In this document: piece by piece, positions 8,956 through 19,197 of the stretch
Position numbering within the stretch: position 1 is the stretch's first letter
Layout: each line of letters begins with the position of its first letter
Source of the DNA: an uncultured Burkholderiales bacterium
GTDB taxonomy: Bacteria; Pseudomonadota; Gammaproteobacteria; Burkholderiales; Burkholderiaceae_C
DNA: 40,279 nucleotides
Direction of reading: 5' to 3'
Assembly: GCA_903905475.1 (NCBI GenBank)
Contig: CAIVGK010000118.1
Span: forward strand, 1-40,279
The notes under the pieces: generated by a model
What the model saw: the letters and a program-made list of their open reading frames with translations, nothing else
What the model was told of the DNA's origin: nothing
Database searches by the model: none
Translations under genes and position numbers: made by a program

Positions 8956-10378
8956 ACCCAAGCCGCCAATCCCTGTTGAGCCCCCTTCGGACGGAGGATC
9001 AGTTTGGCCGTTCCGGCTCTGGTTGGCGGCGGTGGCCGTGCTCACGGCGGCCCTGCTCGTCATTGGTACCGCCTGGGCCGTTCGGCTCGCCTTGGCGGGG
9101 AGCAACCGTTTTTCAGAAGACCTGAGCAAGGCCGTGCTGAGCGTTGCCGAGTTCCCTGGGCGGTGTCGAGATGCACTGCAGGAACTGACCTACAGCTTCA
9201 GCCAAGATCCAGGTCTCTTGCTGATCGACAGAGCCGCCACTGAAAAGCCTGGTTGGATCCGAAGTTTTCCAAACTCACAAGACTCGGGCTATCTGCTTTT
9301 TTCAGGCGTTGATCCCGTGGCGAAGCACTCGGTCGTGAAACTGATCCGGATTGCGGATGGTGTGACGATGGCCACCTGGGACCCGGATTGGCAAGAAATC
9401 TACGCGAAGACGACGTGGAAGAAATGGGCGCAACGAGGACAGATCAGTACGTTGCGCGCGCTCCATCCCGTATTGCTGGAGGGTGGTGACATCATCTTCA
9501 ACACGCTCTATGTAGCGGTACGCATGGGCCCTTGCGGCCGGCATCCGGCCTGGGTGCTGGACGAGACAATTCATCACTCTGTTGAACTCGCTGACGATGG
9601 AACGCTCTGGACCGCAGGCGTGTCGACCGATGGTTTTTCCGGCAACCCCTGGCTGAGAGATCGGGTGCGAGATGACGCGTTGGTTCGTTTGTCTGTGGAT
9701 GGACATCTGATCGAAAAAAGAGCTTTCTCGGAGGTTTTGATCAGCAATGGCTTGCAGAGCCTGCTGGGTGGATTCGGGTTTGAGCTCAACAAAGACCCGA
9801 TTCACATCAATCAGATTCAGGTCGCGCCGAGTGACACCAAGCACTGGCAGCGCGGCGATTTGTTGATTTCAGCAAGGCACCTCAGTACCGTTTTTTTGTA
9901 TCGTCCTTCGACGGGGCGGGTAGTGTGGTACCAGACCGGCCCTTGGATGAATCAGCACTCAGCCGAGTTTGTCGGCGACCACTCAATCTCGGTGCTCAGC
10001 AACAACATAGTCGCAGGAGTACCTCCTGAGTATGCATTCTTGAAAACCAGCGACATCAACCGCGTTTTTCTGTTCGATTTCGACAGCGGGTCAGTCACCG
10101 AGCCCTTCGCGGACCTGCTGGCGAAGGCGCGGCCGGCCACAGTGACAGAGGGGAGGGCGCACATGCTCGCTGATGGGGGGCTATTTTTCGAAGACACCAA
10201 CTCCGGTCGGCACCTTCGGTTCACGGAAGATTCCCTGCTTTGGTCGCGTGTGAATGACTACGACGACGACCGCATTGGCATGTTGTCGTGGAGCCGTTAC
10301 CTGAGCGCCGATGATGCGCGCGTGCCGCTCAAAGCCTTGGCAGCGCTGCCGTGCACGGGGAAAGAGCGTGAGCGGTGA
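8948..10378 (+). CDS. Arylsulfotransferase (ASST)-family-like protein with N-terminal TM anchor
   Basis: MNKPKPPIPVEPP...FRLWLAAVAVLTAALLVIGTAW TM; body NSQDSGYLLFSGVDPVAKHSVVKLIRIADGVTMATWDPDWQEI...HPVLLEGGDIIFN...HHSVELADDGTLWTAGVSTDG resembles ASST propeller repeats. The listed ORF start (8858) is probably too early. Confidence 0.65.
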   Translation: MNKPKPPIPVEPPSDGGSVWPFRLWLAAVAVLTAALLVIGTAWAVRLALAGSNRFSEDLSKAVLSVAEFPGRCRDALQELTYSFSQDPGLLLIDRAATEKPGWIRSFPNSQDSGYLLFSGVDPVAKHSVVKLIRIADGVTMATWDPDWQEIYAKTTWKKWAQRGQISTLRALHPVLLEGGDIIFNTLYVAVRMGPCGRHPAWVLDETIHHSVELADDGTLWTAGVSTDGFSGNPWLRDRVRDDALVRLSVDGHLIEKRAFSEVLISNGLQSLLGGFGFELNKDPIHINQIQVAPSDTKHWQRGDLLISARHLSTVFLYRPSTGRVVWYQTGPWMNQHSAEFVGDHSISVLSNNIVAGVPPEYAFLKTSDINRVFLFDFDSGSVTEPFADLLAKARPATVTEGRAHMLADGGLFFEDTNSGRHLRFTEDSLLWSRVNDYDDDRIGMLSWSRYLSADDARVPLKALAALPCTGKERER

Positions 10379-10568
10379 CACCTGAAGCCCCTCGCCAAGT
10401 CGCCAGCGAGGCTGCTGCGGCGTTTGCCTGAGTCACTGTTGGCGGGTCCGGCCGAGCAGGCCGCCTTAAAACATCAGCGGGCGAGGAGGGGCTCCAGTGG
10501 CCTGGTTCTTCGATGGTCGGCATGAATTAAAACACCTAGCCAAAACAGATTTGCCTCACTAAACTGCC

Positions 10569-10591
10569 GTTCGTTCACTGATTGAACGAAC
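10569..10591. promoter_or_regulatory. Perfect inverted repeat GTTCGTTCA-CTGAT-TGAACGAAC, candidate operator
   Basis: 9-bp perfect arms with a 5-nt spacer, ending 10 nt before the ATG of a MarR-like regulator. Confidence 0.65.
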
Positions 10592-10600
10592 CCTTCCGGC

Positions 10601-10957
10601 ATGCCTACCCGCAACTTTGATTACGAACTCCTGCGCCATCTGGCCGATGAGCCAGCCGTGGGCCAACGGGGCTTGGCAGAGCGAATGGGTGTGAGCGTGG
10701 GCAAGGTCAACTACTGCCTGCGCGCTATGGTGGACAAGGGCTGGGTCAAGGCCAACAACTTCCGCCGCAGCGACAACAAGTTGGCTTATGTCTACCTGCT
10801 CACCCCCACTGGCGCCAGCGCCAAGCTGAGGCTGACCCGCGACTTCCTAGCCCGCAAGGAGCAGGAGTTCGAGCGCCTGCAGCACGAGATCGCTGCGTTG
10901 CGCGATGAGATGCTTGGGTCAAACCTCACTCGGTCTGAACGCCAACACAAGAATTGA
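10601..10957 (+). CDS. MarR-family EPS-associated transcriptional regulator
   Basis: 118 aa winged-helix: FDYELLRHLADEPAVGQRGLAERMGVSVGKVNYCLRAMVDKGWVKANNFRRSDNKLAYVYLLTPTGASAK plus C-terminal coiled coil. Confidence 0.85.
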   Translation: MPTRNFDYELLRHLADEPAVGQRGLAERMGVSVGKVNYCLRAMVDKGWVKANNFRRSDNKLAYVYLLTPTGASAKLRLTRDFLARKEQEFERLQHEIAALRDEMLGSNLTRSERQHKN

Positions 10958-11958
10958 GCGAGATGCACATCATCACCATTTCCAATGGAAAGCAGTTCGA
11001 AGCTCGGTCTGATGAATCCCTGCTCGACGCGGCCTCGCGTGGTGGTGTCTCGCTCGAGCACAGCTGCCGAACCGGCCGGTGCAGCTCTTGCAAGTGCACC
11101 GTTGCCGAGGGTTCCACCCGCGCTCTGCACGACGAACTCGGGCTGAGCGATGCCGAACGGGCCGCGGGCTGGATCCTGAGTTGCGTGCGCTCGGCCAATT
11201 CAGATGTTAGTCTGGCCATCATTGACCTCGGCGATGTGAAAACCCACCCCGTTCGGACGGTACCCTGCCGCATTCAGTCGTTGGAGCAATTGTCCGATGA
11301 CGTGATCAAAGTCTTGCTGCGCCTTCCACCCTCTAACGACTTCGCGTACCACGCGGGCCAGTACATTGAAGTAATCGGGCGCAGCGGACTGCGGCGCAGC
11401 TACTCCATGGCGAATGCGCCAGCGGCCAACGGCCAAGTCGAACTGCACATCCGGCAGGTTCCAGACGGGGCGATGAGCCAGTACTGGTTCGAGCACGCGC
11501 AGGCCAATGACCTGCTGCGGCTCAACGGTCCACTTGGCAGCTTCTTCCTGCGCAACATCAGCGGCCTTGACCTGGTCTTCTTGGCCACCGGCACAGGCAT
11601 TGCCCCTGTCAAAGCGATGCTGGAAGCGCTTGCGGGCTGGGAGCAAGATCAAAGGCCCAGGCAGGTGACCGTCTACTGGGGCGGCCGAAAGGCTGCAGGC
11701 CTTTACTGCGACCTTGGCGCTCTGGGGGTTGAATATCGCTTCGTCCCCGTGCTTTCAAGGCCGGATGAGGACTGGAGAGGTGCGCGCGGCCATGTGCAGC
11801 AGGCCTTGATGGCCGACCTGCCGAAGCTTCAAGAGACCATGATTTACGCATGCGGGTCTGACGCCATGATCCATGGCGCACGCGCAGAACTCACGGCGGC
11901 AGGCTTGCCAGAGGAGCGTTTTCGCTCTGATGCCTTCGTCTGCTCTTCGGCGGCTTGA
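10954..11958 (+). CDS. ddhD: CDP-6-deoxy-delta-3,4-glucoseen reductase (E3; 2Fe-2S ferredoxin + FAD/NAD reductase)
   Basis: Ferredoxin motif [16 protein letters not shown] motif [13 protein letters not shown] motif [14 protein letters not shown]; adjacent to rfbFGH. Start is TTG 10954 or ATG 10963. Confidence 0.88.
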   Translation: MSEMHIITISNGKQFEARSDESLLDAASRGGVSLEHSCRTGRCSSCKCTVAEGSTRALHDELGLSDAERAAGWILSCVRSANSDVSLAIIDLGDVKTHPVRTVPCRIQSLEQLSDDVIKVLLRLPPSNDFAYHAGQYIEVIGRSGLRRSYSMANAPAANGQVELHIRQVPDGAMSQYWFEHAQANDLLRLNGPLGSFFLRNISGLDLVFLATGTGIAPVKAMLEALAGWEQDQRPRQVTVYWGGRKAAGLYCDLGALGVEYRFVPVLSRPDEDWRGARGHVQQALMADLPKLQETMIYACGSDAMIHGARAELTAAGLPEERFRSDAFVCSSAA

Positions 11959-11977
11959 GAGCAGAGGAAAGTTGAAG

Positions 11978-12751
11978 ATGAAAGCCGTGATCCTGGCAGG
12001 TGGCTTGGGCACCCGCCTTAGTGAAGAAACCGCTCTGCGGCCCAAGCCGATGGTGGAAATCGGCGGCAAGCCGATCCTCTGGCACATCCTGAAGATGTAT
12101 GCCCACCACGGCGTCAACGATTTCGTCATCTGCTGCGGCTACAAGGGCTATGTCATCAAGGAGTACTTTGCCAACTACTTCCTCCACATGTCGGACGTCA
12201 CCTTTGACATGCGCAGCAACCGCATGGAGGTGCATCACAAGCGGGCCGAGCCGTGGACGGTAACCCTGGTGGATACGGGCGACGACTCCATGACCGGTGG
12301 CCGGCTGCTGCGCGTGGCCGACTATGTGCGCAACGAAGAAGCTTTCTGCTTCACGTACGGCGACGGCGTGGGCGACATCGACATCAGCGCCACCATTGCG
12401 TTCCACGGCAGCCATGGCAAGGCGGCCACCCTGACTGCCACTTTTCCACCAGGGCGTTTTGGAGCGCTGGAAATCTACGAACGCCAAGTACGCAGCTTCA
12501 AGGAAAAACCCAGGGGCGATGGCGCTTTGATCAACGGCGGCTTCTTCGTCCTCTCTCCAAAGGTACTTGACTATGTCCGCGACGACACGAGCGTGTGGGA
12601 ACAGGAGCCCCTGCAGCAACTGGCCAGCGAGGGGCAACTGATGGCTTTCGAGCATGGGGGCTTCTGGCAACCGATGGACACGTTGCGCGACAAGCACCTG
12701 TTGGAAGAACTATGGTCCAGTGGCCGTGCGCCTTGGAAGACTTGGGAGTGA
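11978..12751 (+). CDS. rfbF: Glucose-1-phosphate cytidylyltransferase
   Basis: [64 protein letters not shown]; listed ORF start (11873) is upstream of the real start. Confidence 0.95.
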   Translation: MKAVILAGGLGTRLSEETALRPKPMVEIGGKPILWHILKMYAHHGVNDFVICCGYKGYVIKEYFANYFLHMSDVTFDMRSNRMEVHHKRAEPWTVTLVDTGDDSMTGGRLLRVADYVRNEEAFCFTYGDGVGDIDISATIAFHGSHGKAATLTATFPPGRFGALEIYERQVRSFKEKPRGDGALINGGFFVLSPKVLDYVRDDTSVWEQEPLQQLASEGQLMAFEHGGFWQPMDTLRDKHLLEELWSSGRAPWKTWE

Positions 12752-13887
12752 GTACGGTGCAGGCATTGCTCCGCAACATTGGTCAGGTTGATCCGGAGTT
12801 CTGGCGCGGGCGGCGCGTCTTCCTGACGGGTCACACCGGCTTCAAGGGAAGCTGGATGGCCATATGGCTCCAGTCCCTGGGTGCTGAGGTCCACGGTTAC
12901 GCGCTCGCGCCACGCACCACGCCGAGCCTGTTCGAGGCGGCCCGCGTCGCCGACGGCATGAGTCATGCTGTGGGCGACATTCGGGACTTTGATGCCCTTC
13001 GTTCGGCGCTCGTCGGGTGCCAGCCTGAGGTCGTCCTGCACATGGCGGCGCAGCCTCTGGTCCGGCTGTCATATGCGGAGCCAGTAGAAACCTACGCCAC
13101 CAACGTGATGGGAACCGTCCACCTGCTGGAGGCCGTTCGCTTGGCAGGCAGTGTCCGTGCGGTGGTCAACGTGACCACCGACAAGTGCTACGAAAACCGC
13201 GAGTGGGTGTGGGGCTACCGGGAAGACGAACCCATGGGCGGCCACGATCCCTACAGCAACAGCAAGGGTTGCTCGGAACTGGTGACCTCCGCCTACCGGC
13301 GGTCCTTCCTGGCCGGTGCGGGCATCGCGCTGGCCTCGGCACGGGCCGGCAACGTGATCGGCGGCGGCGATTGGGCTGCCGACCGCCTCATTCCGGACAT
13401 CCTGCGCGCCTTCGAGCGGGATACCCCCGTCGTCATCCGCAACCCGCAGGCCACGCGGCCCTGGCAGCATGTGCTCGAACCCCTAAGCGGCTACTTGGTG
13501 CTGGCGCAAGCGCTGGCGGGTGAGCAGGGCAGCCGCTTCGCTGAGGCCTGGAACTTCGGCCCGCGCGATGATGATGCACAGCCCGTCCAATGGATTGTCG
13601 AAAGAATGGTCGCCCGCTGGGGCGGATCGGCACGCTGGCAGGTGGATGCGGGCGAGCACTTGCATGAGGCGCACTACCTCAAGCTCGATATCTCCAAGGC
13701 GTGTGCCGGCCTCGCGTGGACACCGAGATGGAACCTGGCCGTCGCGCTCGGCCGCGTTGTCTCGTGGCATCGCGCCTGGCTCGCACGCCCTTCGCCGCAG
13801 TTGCTGCGCAGCCTCTGCTTGCAGCAGATCCACGAGTACCTGGAGTCACGAAACTCCCACCCGGCCCCCGAGGCCGCAGCCGCATGA
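12748..13887 (+). CDS. rfbG: CDP-glucose 4,6-dehydratase
   Basis: [34 protein letters not shown]...[43 protein letters not shown] start overlaps the rfbF stop. Confidence 0.94.
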   Translation: MSTVQALLRNIGQVDPEFWRGRRVFLTGHTGFKGSWMAIWLQSLGAEVHGYALAPRTTPSLFEAARVADGMSHAVGDIRDFDALRSALVGCQPEVVLHMAAQPLVRLSYAEPVETYATNVMGTVHLLEAVRLAGSVRAVVNVTTDKCYENREWVWGYREDEPMGGHDPYSNSKGCSELVTSAYRRSFLAGAGIALASARAGNVIGGGDWAADRLIPDILRAFERDTPVVIRNPQATRPWQHVLEPLSGYLVLAQALAGEQGSRFAEAWNFGPRDDDAQPVQWIVERMVARWGGSARWQVDAGEHLHEAHYLKLDISKACAGLAWTPRWNLAVALGRVVSWHRAWLARPSPQLLRSLCLQQIHEYLESRNSHPAPEAAAA

Positions 13888-15269
13888 ACGCACCCACCAT
13901 CCCCATCGCGATCCATCCTGAGCTCAAAGGCCTCGCCCCTGCCCCGGGCGCAACATCCGAGACCGAAGCCCTGCGCCGCCAAATTGGCGAACTGGTGCGG
14001 CAGTACGCGGATCTGGCGCATGCGCCTAAGCCCTTCGTTCCTGGTGAGAGCCCCGTGGCGGTCTCCGGCAAGGTGATCGGCACCCAGGAATTGCAGCTGA
14101 TGGTGGAGGCCTCACTGGACGGCTGGCTGACCACCGGCCGCTTCAATGCCGCCTTCGAGGAGCGGCTGGCCAAGTACCTAGGTGTGAAGCATTTGATCAC
14201 CGTCAACTCAGGGTCGTCCGCCAATCTGGTGGCGTTCTCTACGCTCACCTCATCACGTCTGGGCGACCGCGCCATCCAGCCAGGCGATGAGGTCATTGGC
14301 GTGGCGGCGGGTTTCCCAACCACCGTCAACCCCATCCTGCAGTTTGGCGCAGTGCCGGTTTTCGTGGACGTAGACTTGGCCACGCACAACATCGACGCCA
14401 GCCTGATCGAGGCGGCCATCACCCCCAAGACCAAGGCCATCATGCTGGCCCACAGCCTCGGCAACCCGTTTAATCTGGACGTGGTCACCGCGATGTGCAA
14501 GAAGTACCAGCTCTGGCTGGTAGAAGACTGCTGCGACGCCCTAGGCGCCACGTATGACGGCCAGTTGGTGGGCACATTTGGCGACATCGCTACGCTCAGC
14601 TTCTACCCGGCCCACCACATCACCATGGGTGAAGGCGGTGCAGTGTTCACCAACAACGCCGAACTCAAGCTGATCGCCGAATCCTTCAGGGACTGGGGCC
14701 GCGACTGCTACTGCCCTCCCGGAAAGGACAACACCTGCAACAAGCGCTTCTGCTGGAAGCTGGGCAACCTGCCCGAAGGCTACGACCACAAGTACACATA
14801 TAGCCACCTAGGCTACAACCTCAAGATTACCGACATGCAGGCCGCCTGCGCGCTGGCGCAACTGGACCGGTTGGATGAGTTCATCGCCACCCGCCGGGCG
14901 AACTTCACCTATCTGAAGGACCGTCTGCAGTCCTGCATTGATTTTTTGCACCTGCCCGAGGCCGCACCGAAGACCAATCCGTCCTGGTTCGGGTTTCCGC
15001 TTGTTGTGAAGGAGGCGTCTGGTATCAAGCGTGGTGACCTGATCAACTTCCTGGACCAGAACAAGATCGCTACACGCCTACTGTTTGCAGGCAACCTCAC
15101 CAAGCAGCCCTACATGATCGGACGTAACTTCCGCGTCAGTGGTGAATTGACCAACACAGATATCGTGATGAACCAGACTTTCTGGCTGGGGGTCTTTCCT
15201 GGGCTGGGCGAGTCCCAGCTTGATTACATCGCCGACAAGCTCGAGACCTTTCTCGGCGTCAACTTCTGA
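13884..15269 (+). CDS. rfbH: CDP-4-dehydro-6-deoxyglucose 3-dehydratase (E1, RfbH/DdhC)
   Basis: 461 aa PLP fold; [18 protein letters not shown] has His where related aminotransferases carry the PLP Lys, the hallmark of E1; Cys-rich [22 protein letters not shown]. Confidence 0.95.
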   Translation: MNAPTIPIAIHPELKGLAPAPGATSETEALRRQIGELVRQYADLAHAPKPFVPGESPVAVSGKVIGTQELQLMVEASLDGWLTTGRFNAAFEERLAKYLGVKHLITVNSGSSANLVAFSTLTSSRLGDRAIQPGDEVIGVAAGFPTTVNPILQFGAVPVFVDVDLATHNIDASLIEAAITPKTKAIMLAHSLGNPFNLDVVTAMCKKYQLWLVEDCCDALGATYDGQLVGTFGDIATLSFYPAHHITMGEGGAVFTNNAELKLIAESFRDWGRDCYCPPGKDNTCNKRFCWKLGNLPEGYDHKYTYSHLGYNLKITDMQAACALAQLDRLDEFIATRRANFTYLKDRLQSCIDFLHLPEAAPKTNPSWFGFPLVVKEASGIKRGDLINFLDQNKIATRLLFAGNLTKQPYMIGRNFRVSGELTNTDIVMNQTFWLGVFPGLGESQLDYIADKLETFLGVNF

Positions 15270-15274
15270 GCGTG

Positions 15275-15826
15275 ATGCATTTTGCAGAAGAGATCCTATC
15301 AGGCACCTGGGTCGTGCGGCTGAAGCGCTTCGACGACGCGCGGGGCAGCTTCGTCAAGACCTACTCGCGGCGCGTGTTCGACGAGGCGCTGGGCGCCCTG
15401 CCGGGCGCGCCGGCATTTGAGGCGCGCGAGGAGTTTTATTCCAGCTCAGCGCGGGGCGTAATCCGCGGCATGCACTTCCAACTGCCGCCGCACGCCCACG
15501 CCAAGCTGGTGTACTGCGCGGTGGGGATGGTGGATGACGTGCTGCTCGACCTGCGCCGTGGCCCGGGCTATGGCCGCGTGGCGGTCATCCGCCTAGACGC
15601 CGCCGAGCCAGCCGCCATTTATGTGCCGGCTGGCGTGGCCCACGGCTTTTGCGCCCGTATCGACGGCAGCCTGATGGTCTACAAGACCACCAGCGAACAC
15701 ACGCCGAGCCACGATGCCGGCGTGCGGTACAACAGCTTCGGCTTCGACTGGCAATGCCCGGTCCCGGTGCTGTCGGCGCGCGACCAAGCGCACCTAGCCT
15801 TCGCCGACTTCGACTCGCCATTCTGA
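15275..15826 (+). CDS. RmlC-like sugar-nucleotide epimerase (candidate AscE-type CDP-3,6-dideoxyhexulose 5-epimerase)
   Basis: Cupin with SSSARGVIRGMHFQLPPHAHAKLVYCAVGMVDDVLLDLRRG...YVPAGVAHGFCA; located directly after rfbH. Confidence 0.75.
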   Translation: MHFAEEILSGTWVVRLKRFDDARGSFVKTYSRRVFDEALGALPGAPAFEAREEFYSSSARGVIRGMHFQLPPHAHAKLVYCAVGMVDDVLLDLRRGPGYGRVAVIRLDAAEPAAIYVPAGVAHGFCARIDGSLMVYKTTSEHTPSHDAGVRYNSFGFDWQCPVPVLSARDQAHLAFADFDSPF

Positions 15827-15830
15827 CGTG

Positions 15831-16679
15831 ATGAAGCTCTTCGTCACCGGCGGTACCGGCTTCGTCGGCTCGCACGTTATTAACCGCTGCCACGAGGTGG
15901 GCCACGAGGTGGTGGCTCTTCGCCGGCCGGGCAGCCAGCCCCGCGTGAGCCTGCGGCGCGAGCCCGAGTGGATCGAGCAGGAACTGGACACCGATCTCGG
16001 CGCGGCCTTCAACGGCGTCGACGCCGTGATCCACCTCGCCTCGCACACGCCCAATCCGCCCTACGACACGCTTGAGCGCTGCCTGTACTGGAACGTGTAC
16101 GCGGCGCTGCGTATGGCGCGTCAGGCCACCGCGGCGGGCGTCCGCCGCTTCCTCGTCGCCGGCTCGTGCTTCGAGTATGGCAGCGCCGCCGCGGGCCTAG
16201 ACCGCATCCCCACCGACGCGGCCCTCGAGCCGGCCCTGTCCTACCCGACGTCCAAGGCCGCCGCCTCGGTGGCATTCATGGGGCTGGCCCGTGAGCAGGG
16301 GTTGGTCCTAGAAGTGCTGCGCCTGTTCCAAGTTTACGGCGAGGGGGAGCAGTCCTCGCGCTTCTGGCCCACGCTGCGTAGGGCCGCCCTGGCCGGCAGC
16401 GACTTCCAGATGAGCCCCGGTGAACAAGTGCGAGACTTCGTCGAGGTCGGCGAGGTGGCCCGGCAGATCGTCGCGGCGCTGGCCTTCCACGGGCCAGCGG
16501 CCGCACAGCCGCGGGTACGGCATGTCGGCACCGGCCAGGCTCAAACCCTGCTCGACTTCGCCACACACTGGTGGCACCACTGGGGCGCCAGCGGTCGGCT
16601 GATCGTGGGGGCCGTGCCTTACCGCCCCAACGAAATCATGCGGCTCGTGCCCGCGCTCGACGCTACGGAGTCGCCATGA
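15831..16679 (+). CDS. NAD-dependent epimerase/dehydratase (SDR), candidate CDP-3,6-dideoxyhexulose reductase (AscF/RfbJ/Prt-like)
   Basis: MKLFVTGGTGFVGSHVINRC; YPTSKAAAS (YxxxK); position in the ddh cluster. Confidence 0.75.
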   Translation: MKLFVTGGTGFVGSHVINRCHEVGHEVVALRRPGSQPRVSLRREPEWIEQELDTDLGAAFNGVDAVIHLASHTPNPPYDTLERCLYWNVYAALRMARQATAAGVRRFLVAGSCFEYGSAAAGLDRIPTDAALEPALSYPTSKAAASVAFMGLAREQGLVLEVLRLFQVYGEGEQSSRFWPTLRRAALAGSDFQMSPGEQVRDFVEVGEVARQIVAALAFHGPAAAQPRVRHVGTGQAQTLLDFATHWWHHWGASGRLIVGAVPYRPNEIMRLVPALDATESP

Positions 16680-18079
16680 CGCGGTCGCTCCGGCATGCCG
16701 ACATAGCCTGGGGCTACGCCGCTCAGGCAGTGAGCGTCGGCAGCGGCGTGCTGCTGCTGCCGATCGCGATCCTCACGCTGTCGGCCGAGCAAGTCGGGTT
16801 GTGGTTCGTATTCCTAACACTGGTAGCGCTGGCCCAGCTGTTTGAGCTGGCGATGCAGCCGACCCTGTCGCGCACGGCCTCGTACGTCTTTGCCGGCGTG
16901 GACAGCCTGCGCGCTGGCGGCCTGGGGACGGTACGCCCAGACGCACCGGTCAACGGGCCGTTGCTCGCGTCGCTGATCGCCGGCGGGCGGGCGAGCTATC
17001 GGGGCATCGCTGCGCTGGTGGCGGTCTGCCTGGGTGTCGGCGGCACCGCCTACGTGGCCAGCCTGTCGGCGCCCGGCACGCCGGTCGCGTCGGGCACCGT
17101 CTTCGCGTGGGTCGTTTACGCCACCGGCATCAACGTCAGCGCCTACTTTGGCTACTACAGCGCCTTCATCTTGGGACGGGGCGAGGTCGGCCAGAACAGC
17201 CGCATCACGGTGCTGACCCGGGGCAGCTTCGTGCTGCTGGCCGCGGTGGGCCTGGCCTTCGGCCTGCAGCTGCTGGCGCTCGGCATCGCCTCGCTGCTGT
17301 CTTGTGTGGCCGGACGCTGGCTCGCCAACCGCTACTTCCGGGCGCTGGCGCCGCATCAGACTGCCGTAACCGGAGCCGCGGCCTCGACGGCCGAGGTCAT
17401 GCAGACCCTGTGGCCCAACGCCTGGCGGCTCTTCGTCGTGCAGCTCGGCGGCTTTCTGATCATCCGCGCCAACACACTGGTCGTGTCGTCCTTCCTCGGC
17501 CTGACCGCCGCGTCGTCCTACGGCCTGAGCCTGCAGTTGCTGCTACTGATTTCCGGCGTCGCGTCGCTGCTGGCCATCCTGCAGCTGCCGCGCATGAACG
17601 CCGCGCAGGCGCTAGGCGACCGGGCGCTGCTGCGTGAGGCAGTCGGCCTGTCAGTCGTGTCATCCTGGATCATCTTCGCCACCGGCGCAATCTTGCTCCT
17701 GGCGTTCGGACAGCAACTGCTGGCGCTGCTGGGCCGGCAGGTCAGCCTGCTGGACACGCCGCTGCTGGCGGCGATGCTGCTAATAGCCTTCCTGGAGATG
17801 AATCACTCGATCGCCGCGCAATACCTCACCACGCTTAACAAGGTGCCATTCGCCGGCGCGTCCATGGTGTCGGGCCTGGCGATCGTCGCGCTGGGCAGTG
17901 CGCTGTGTGCCTGGACGCCGCTGGGCATGTGGAGCGTCGTGCTCGCCCAGGGGCTAGTTCAGCTGGCCTACAACAACTGGAAGTGGCCGCTCGACGCCCT
18001 GCGCGATCTCGAGACCGGCCTCGGCGCGCTGTTGCGTACCGGGTGTAGGATGGTCCGCCGACTGGTGCGTACGCAATGA
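16676..18079 (+). CDS. wzx: Polysaccharide/O-antigen flippase-like membrane protein (candidate Wzx)
   Basis: 467 aa with about 12 hydrophobic segments; MTRSLRHADIAWGYAAQAVSVGSGVLLLPIAILTLSAEQVGLWFVFLTLVALAQLFELAMQPTLSR. Confidence 0.75.
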   Translation: MTRSLRHADIAWGYAAQAVSVGSGVLLLPIAILTLSAEQVGLWFVFLTLVALAQLFELAMQPTLSRTASYVFAGVDSLRAGGLGTVRPDAPVNGPLLASLIAGGRASYRGIAALVAVCLGVGGTAYVASLSAPGTPVASGTVFAWVVYATGINVSAYFGYYSAFILGRGEVGQNSRITVLTRGSFVLLAAVGLAFGLQLLALGIASLLSCVAGRWLANRYFRALAPHQTAVTGAAASTAEVMQTLWPNAWRLFVVQLGGFLIIRANTLVVSSFLGLTAASSYGLSLQLLLLISGVASLLAILQLPRMNAAQALGDRALLREAVGLSVVSSWIIFATGAILLLAFGQQLLALLGRQVSLLDTPLLAAMLLIAFLEMNHSIAAQYLTTLNKVPFAGASMVSGLAIVALGSALCAWTPLGMWSVVLAQGLVQLAYNNWKWPLDALRDLETGLGALLRTGCRMVRRLVRTQ

Positions 18080-19197
18080 CCCCACTGACCATAATGGCCC
18101 ACCCGGCGCCCGCCACCGACCTCGCCGTGCCCGCCGCACCAGCCGCCGTCCCGGGCTACTTCGAAGCCGAGGACTGCTTCGCGCCGCACCGCGACACGGG
18201 CTCGGACCTCGTGATCGACGGTGGCAGCGCAGCCCCGCCCGAGCTCACGATCGCCATTCCCACCTTCCGCCGGCCCGACCTGCTGCGGGAAGCAATTGCC
18301 TCAGCCCTGGCCCAGCGCACGGGCCGCCCGTACGAGGTCATCGTCGTCGACAACGACACCGAGCCCGAGGGTGTGGCCGCCGTCGACGACGTCGTCCGCA
18401 GCGTCCGCTCGCCGCTTCTGCGTTTGTACCGGAACAGCCAGAACATCGGCATGTTCGGCAACTGGAACCGCTGCATTGAACTGGCGCGGGCGCCCTGGCT
18501 GAGCATCCTCAACGACGATGACCTGCTGCAGCCGGACTGGCTGGAGGCCGTGGCCGGCCCGCGCTCGGGGCAGGAGATGCACGCCTGCCGCGTCGACCTC
18601 TTCGGCGAGCAGCCCTGGCTGTCGCAACGCAACCGGGTCGACGCATCGCTGAAGGCACTGGGCGACCGGCTTGCGGGACGCGCGGGCGAATACCGGGTCA
18701 CGCCGGCGGACCTGCTGGCAGGCAATCCGGTGTATGCGTCGCTGGGCGTCCTGATGCACCGCGACGCGGCGCTCGGCCTGGGCGGCTACAACGAGCGCTT
18801 TTGGCCGATAGCCGACTATGTCTTCAGCGCCCGCTACGGTCTCCGGCACGGCATCCGGGTCACTGACCGACGGCTGGCGCGCTACCGCTTTTCCCGCAAC
18901 GAGAGCCTTAAGCTGGCCACCATGTCGCTCTCGGTGAAGCGGTGCTTCGAGTTCCGCCAGGCGTTGATCCGGCAGTTCCATGTCCGGGGGCTGCGCGCAT
19001 CGCTGCTGGAGGGCGTGAACCGCCGGCAGGCCGCGATGGACGCCTACGACTGGCATCGCCGGTCGCCGGACTTCGACTGGCGCCGTGTGCTCGCGGACCT
19101 AGGCCTGCCGCGCCCGGACGCCCCGCCCGGGCGGCTGGTCAGGGCCGGCGTCAAGCTCGGCTGGCTGGCCGCAAAACCGCTGCGGAGTACCCAATGA
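18076..19197 (+). CDS. Glycosyltransferase family 2 protein
   Basis: LTIAIPTFRRPDLLREAIASALAQRTGRPYEVIVVDNDTEPEG...NIGMFGNWNRCIELARAPWLSILNDDDLLQPDWLEA (GT-A DxD-type). Confidence 0.88.
   Translation: MTPLTIMAHPAPATDLAVPAAPAAVPGYFEAEDCFAPHRDTGSDLVIDGGSAAPPELTIAIPTFRRPDLLREAIASALAQRTGRPYEVIVVDNDTEPEGVAAVDDVVRSVRSPLLRLYRNSQNIGMFGNWNRCIELARAPWLSILNDDDLLQPDWLEAVAGPRSGQEMHACRVDLFGEQPWLSQRNRVDASLKALGDRLAGRAGEYRVTPADLLAGNPVYASLGVLMHRDAALGLGGYNERFWPIADYVFSARYGLRHGIRVTDRRLARYRFSRNESLKLATMSLSVKRCFEFRQALIRQFHVRGLRASLLEGVNRRQAAMDAYDWHRRSPDFDWRRVLADLGLPRPDAPPGRLVRAGVKLGWLAAKPLRSTQ

Noticed and set aside
10441-10475. Rho-independent terminator after the ASST-like gene (CGGCC-GAGCA-GGCCG)
   Set aside because: Short stem and no downstream T-run; could be chance in GC-rich DNA.
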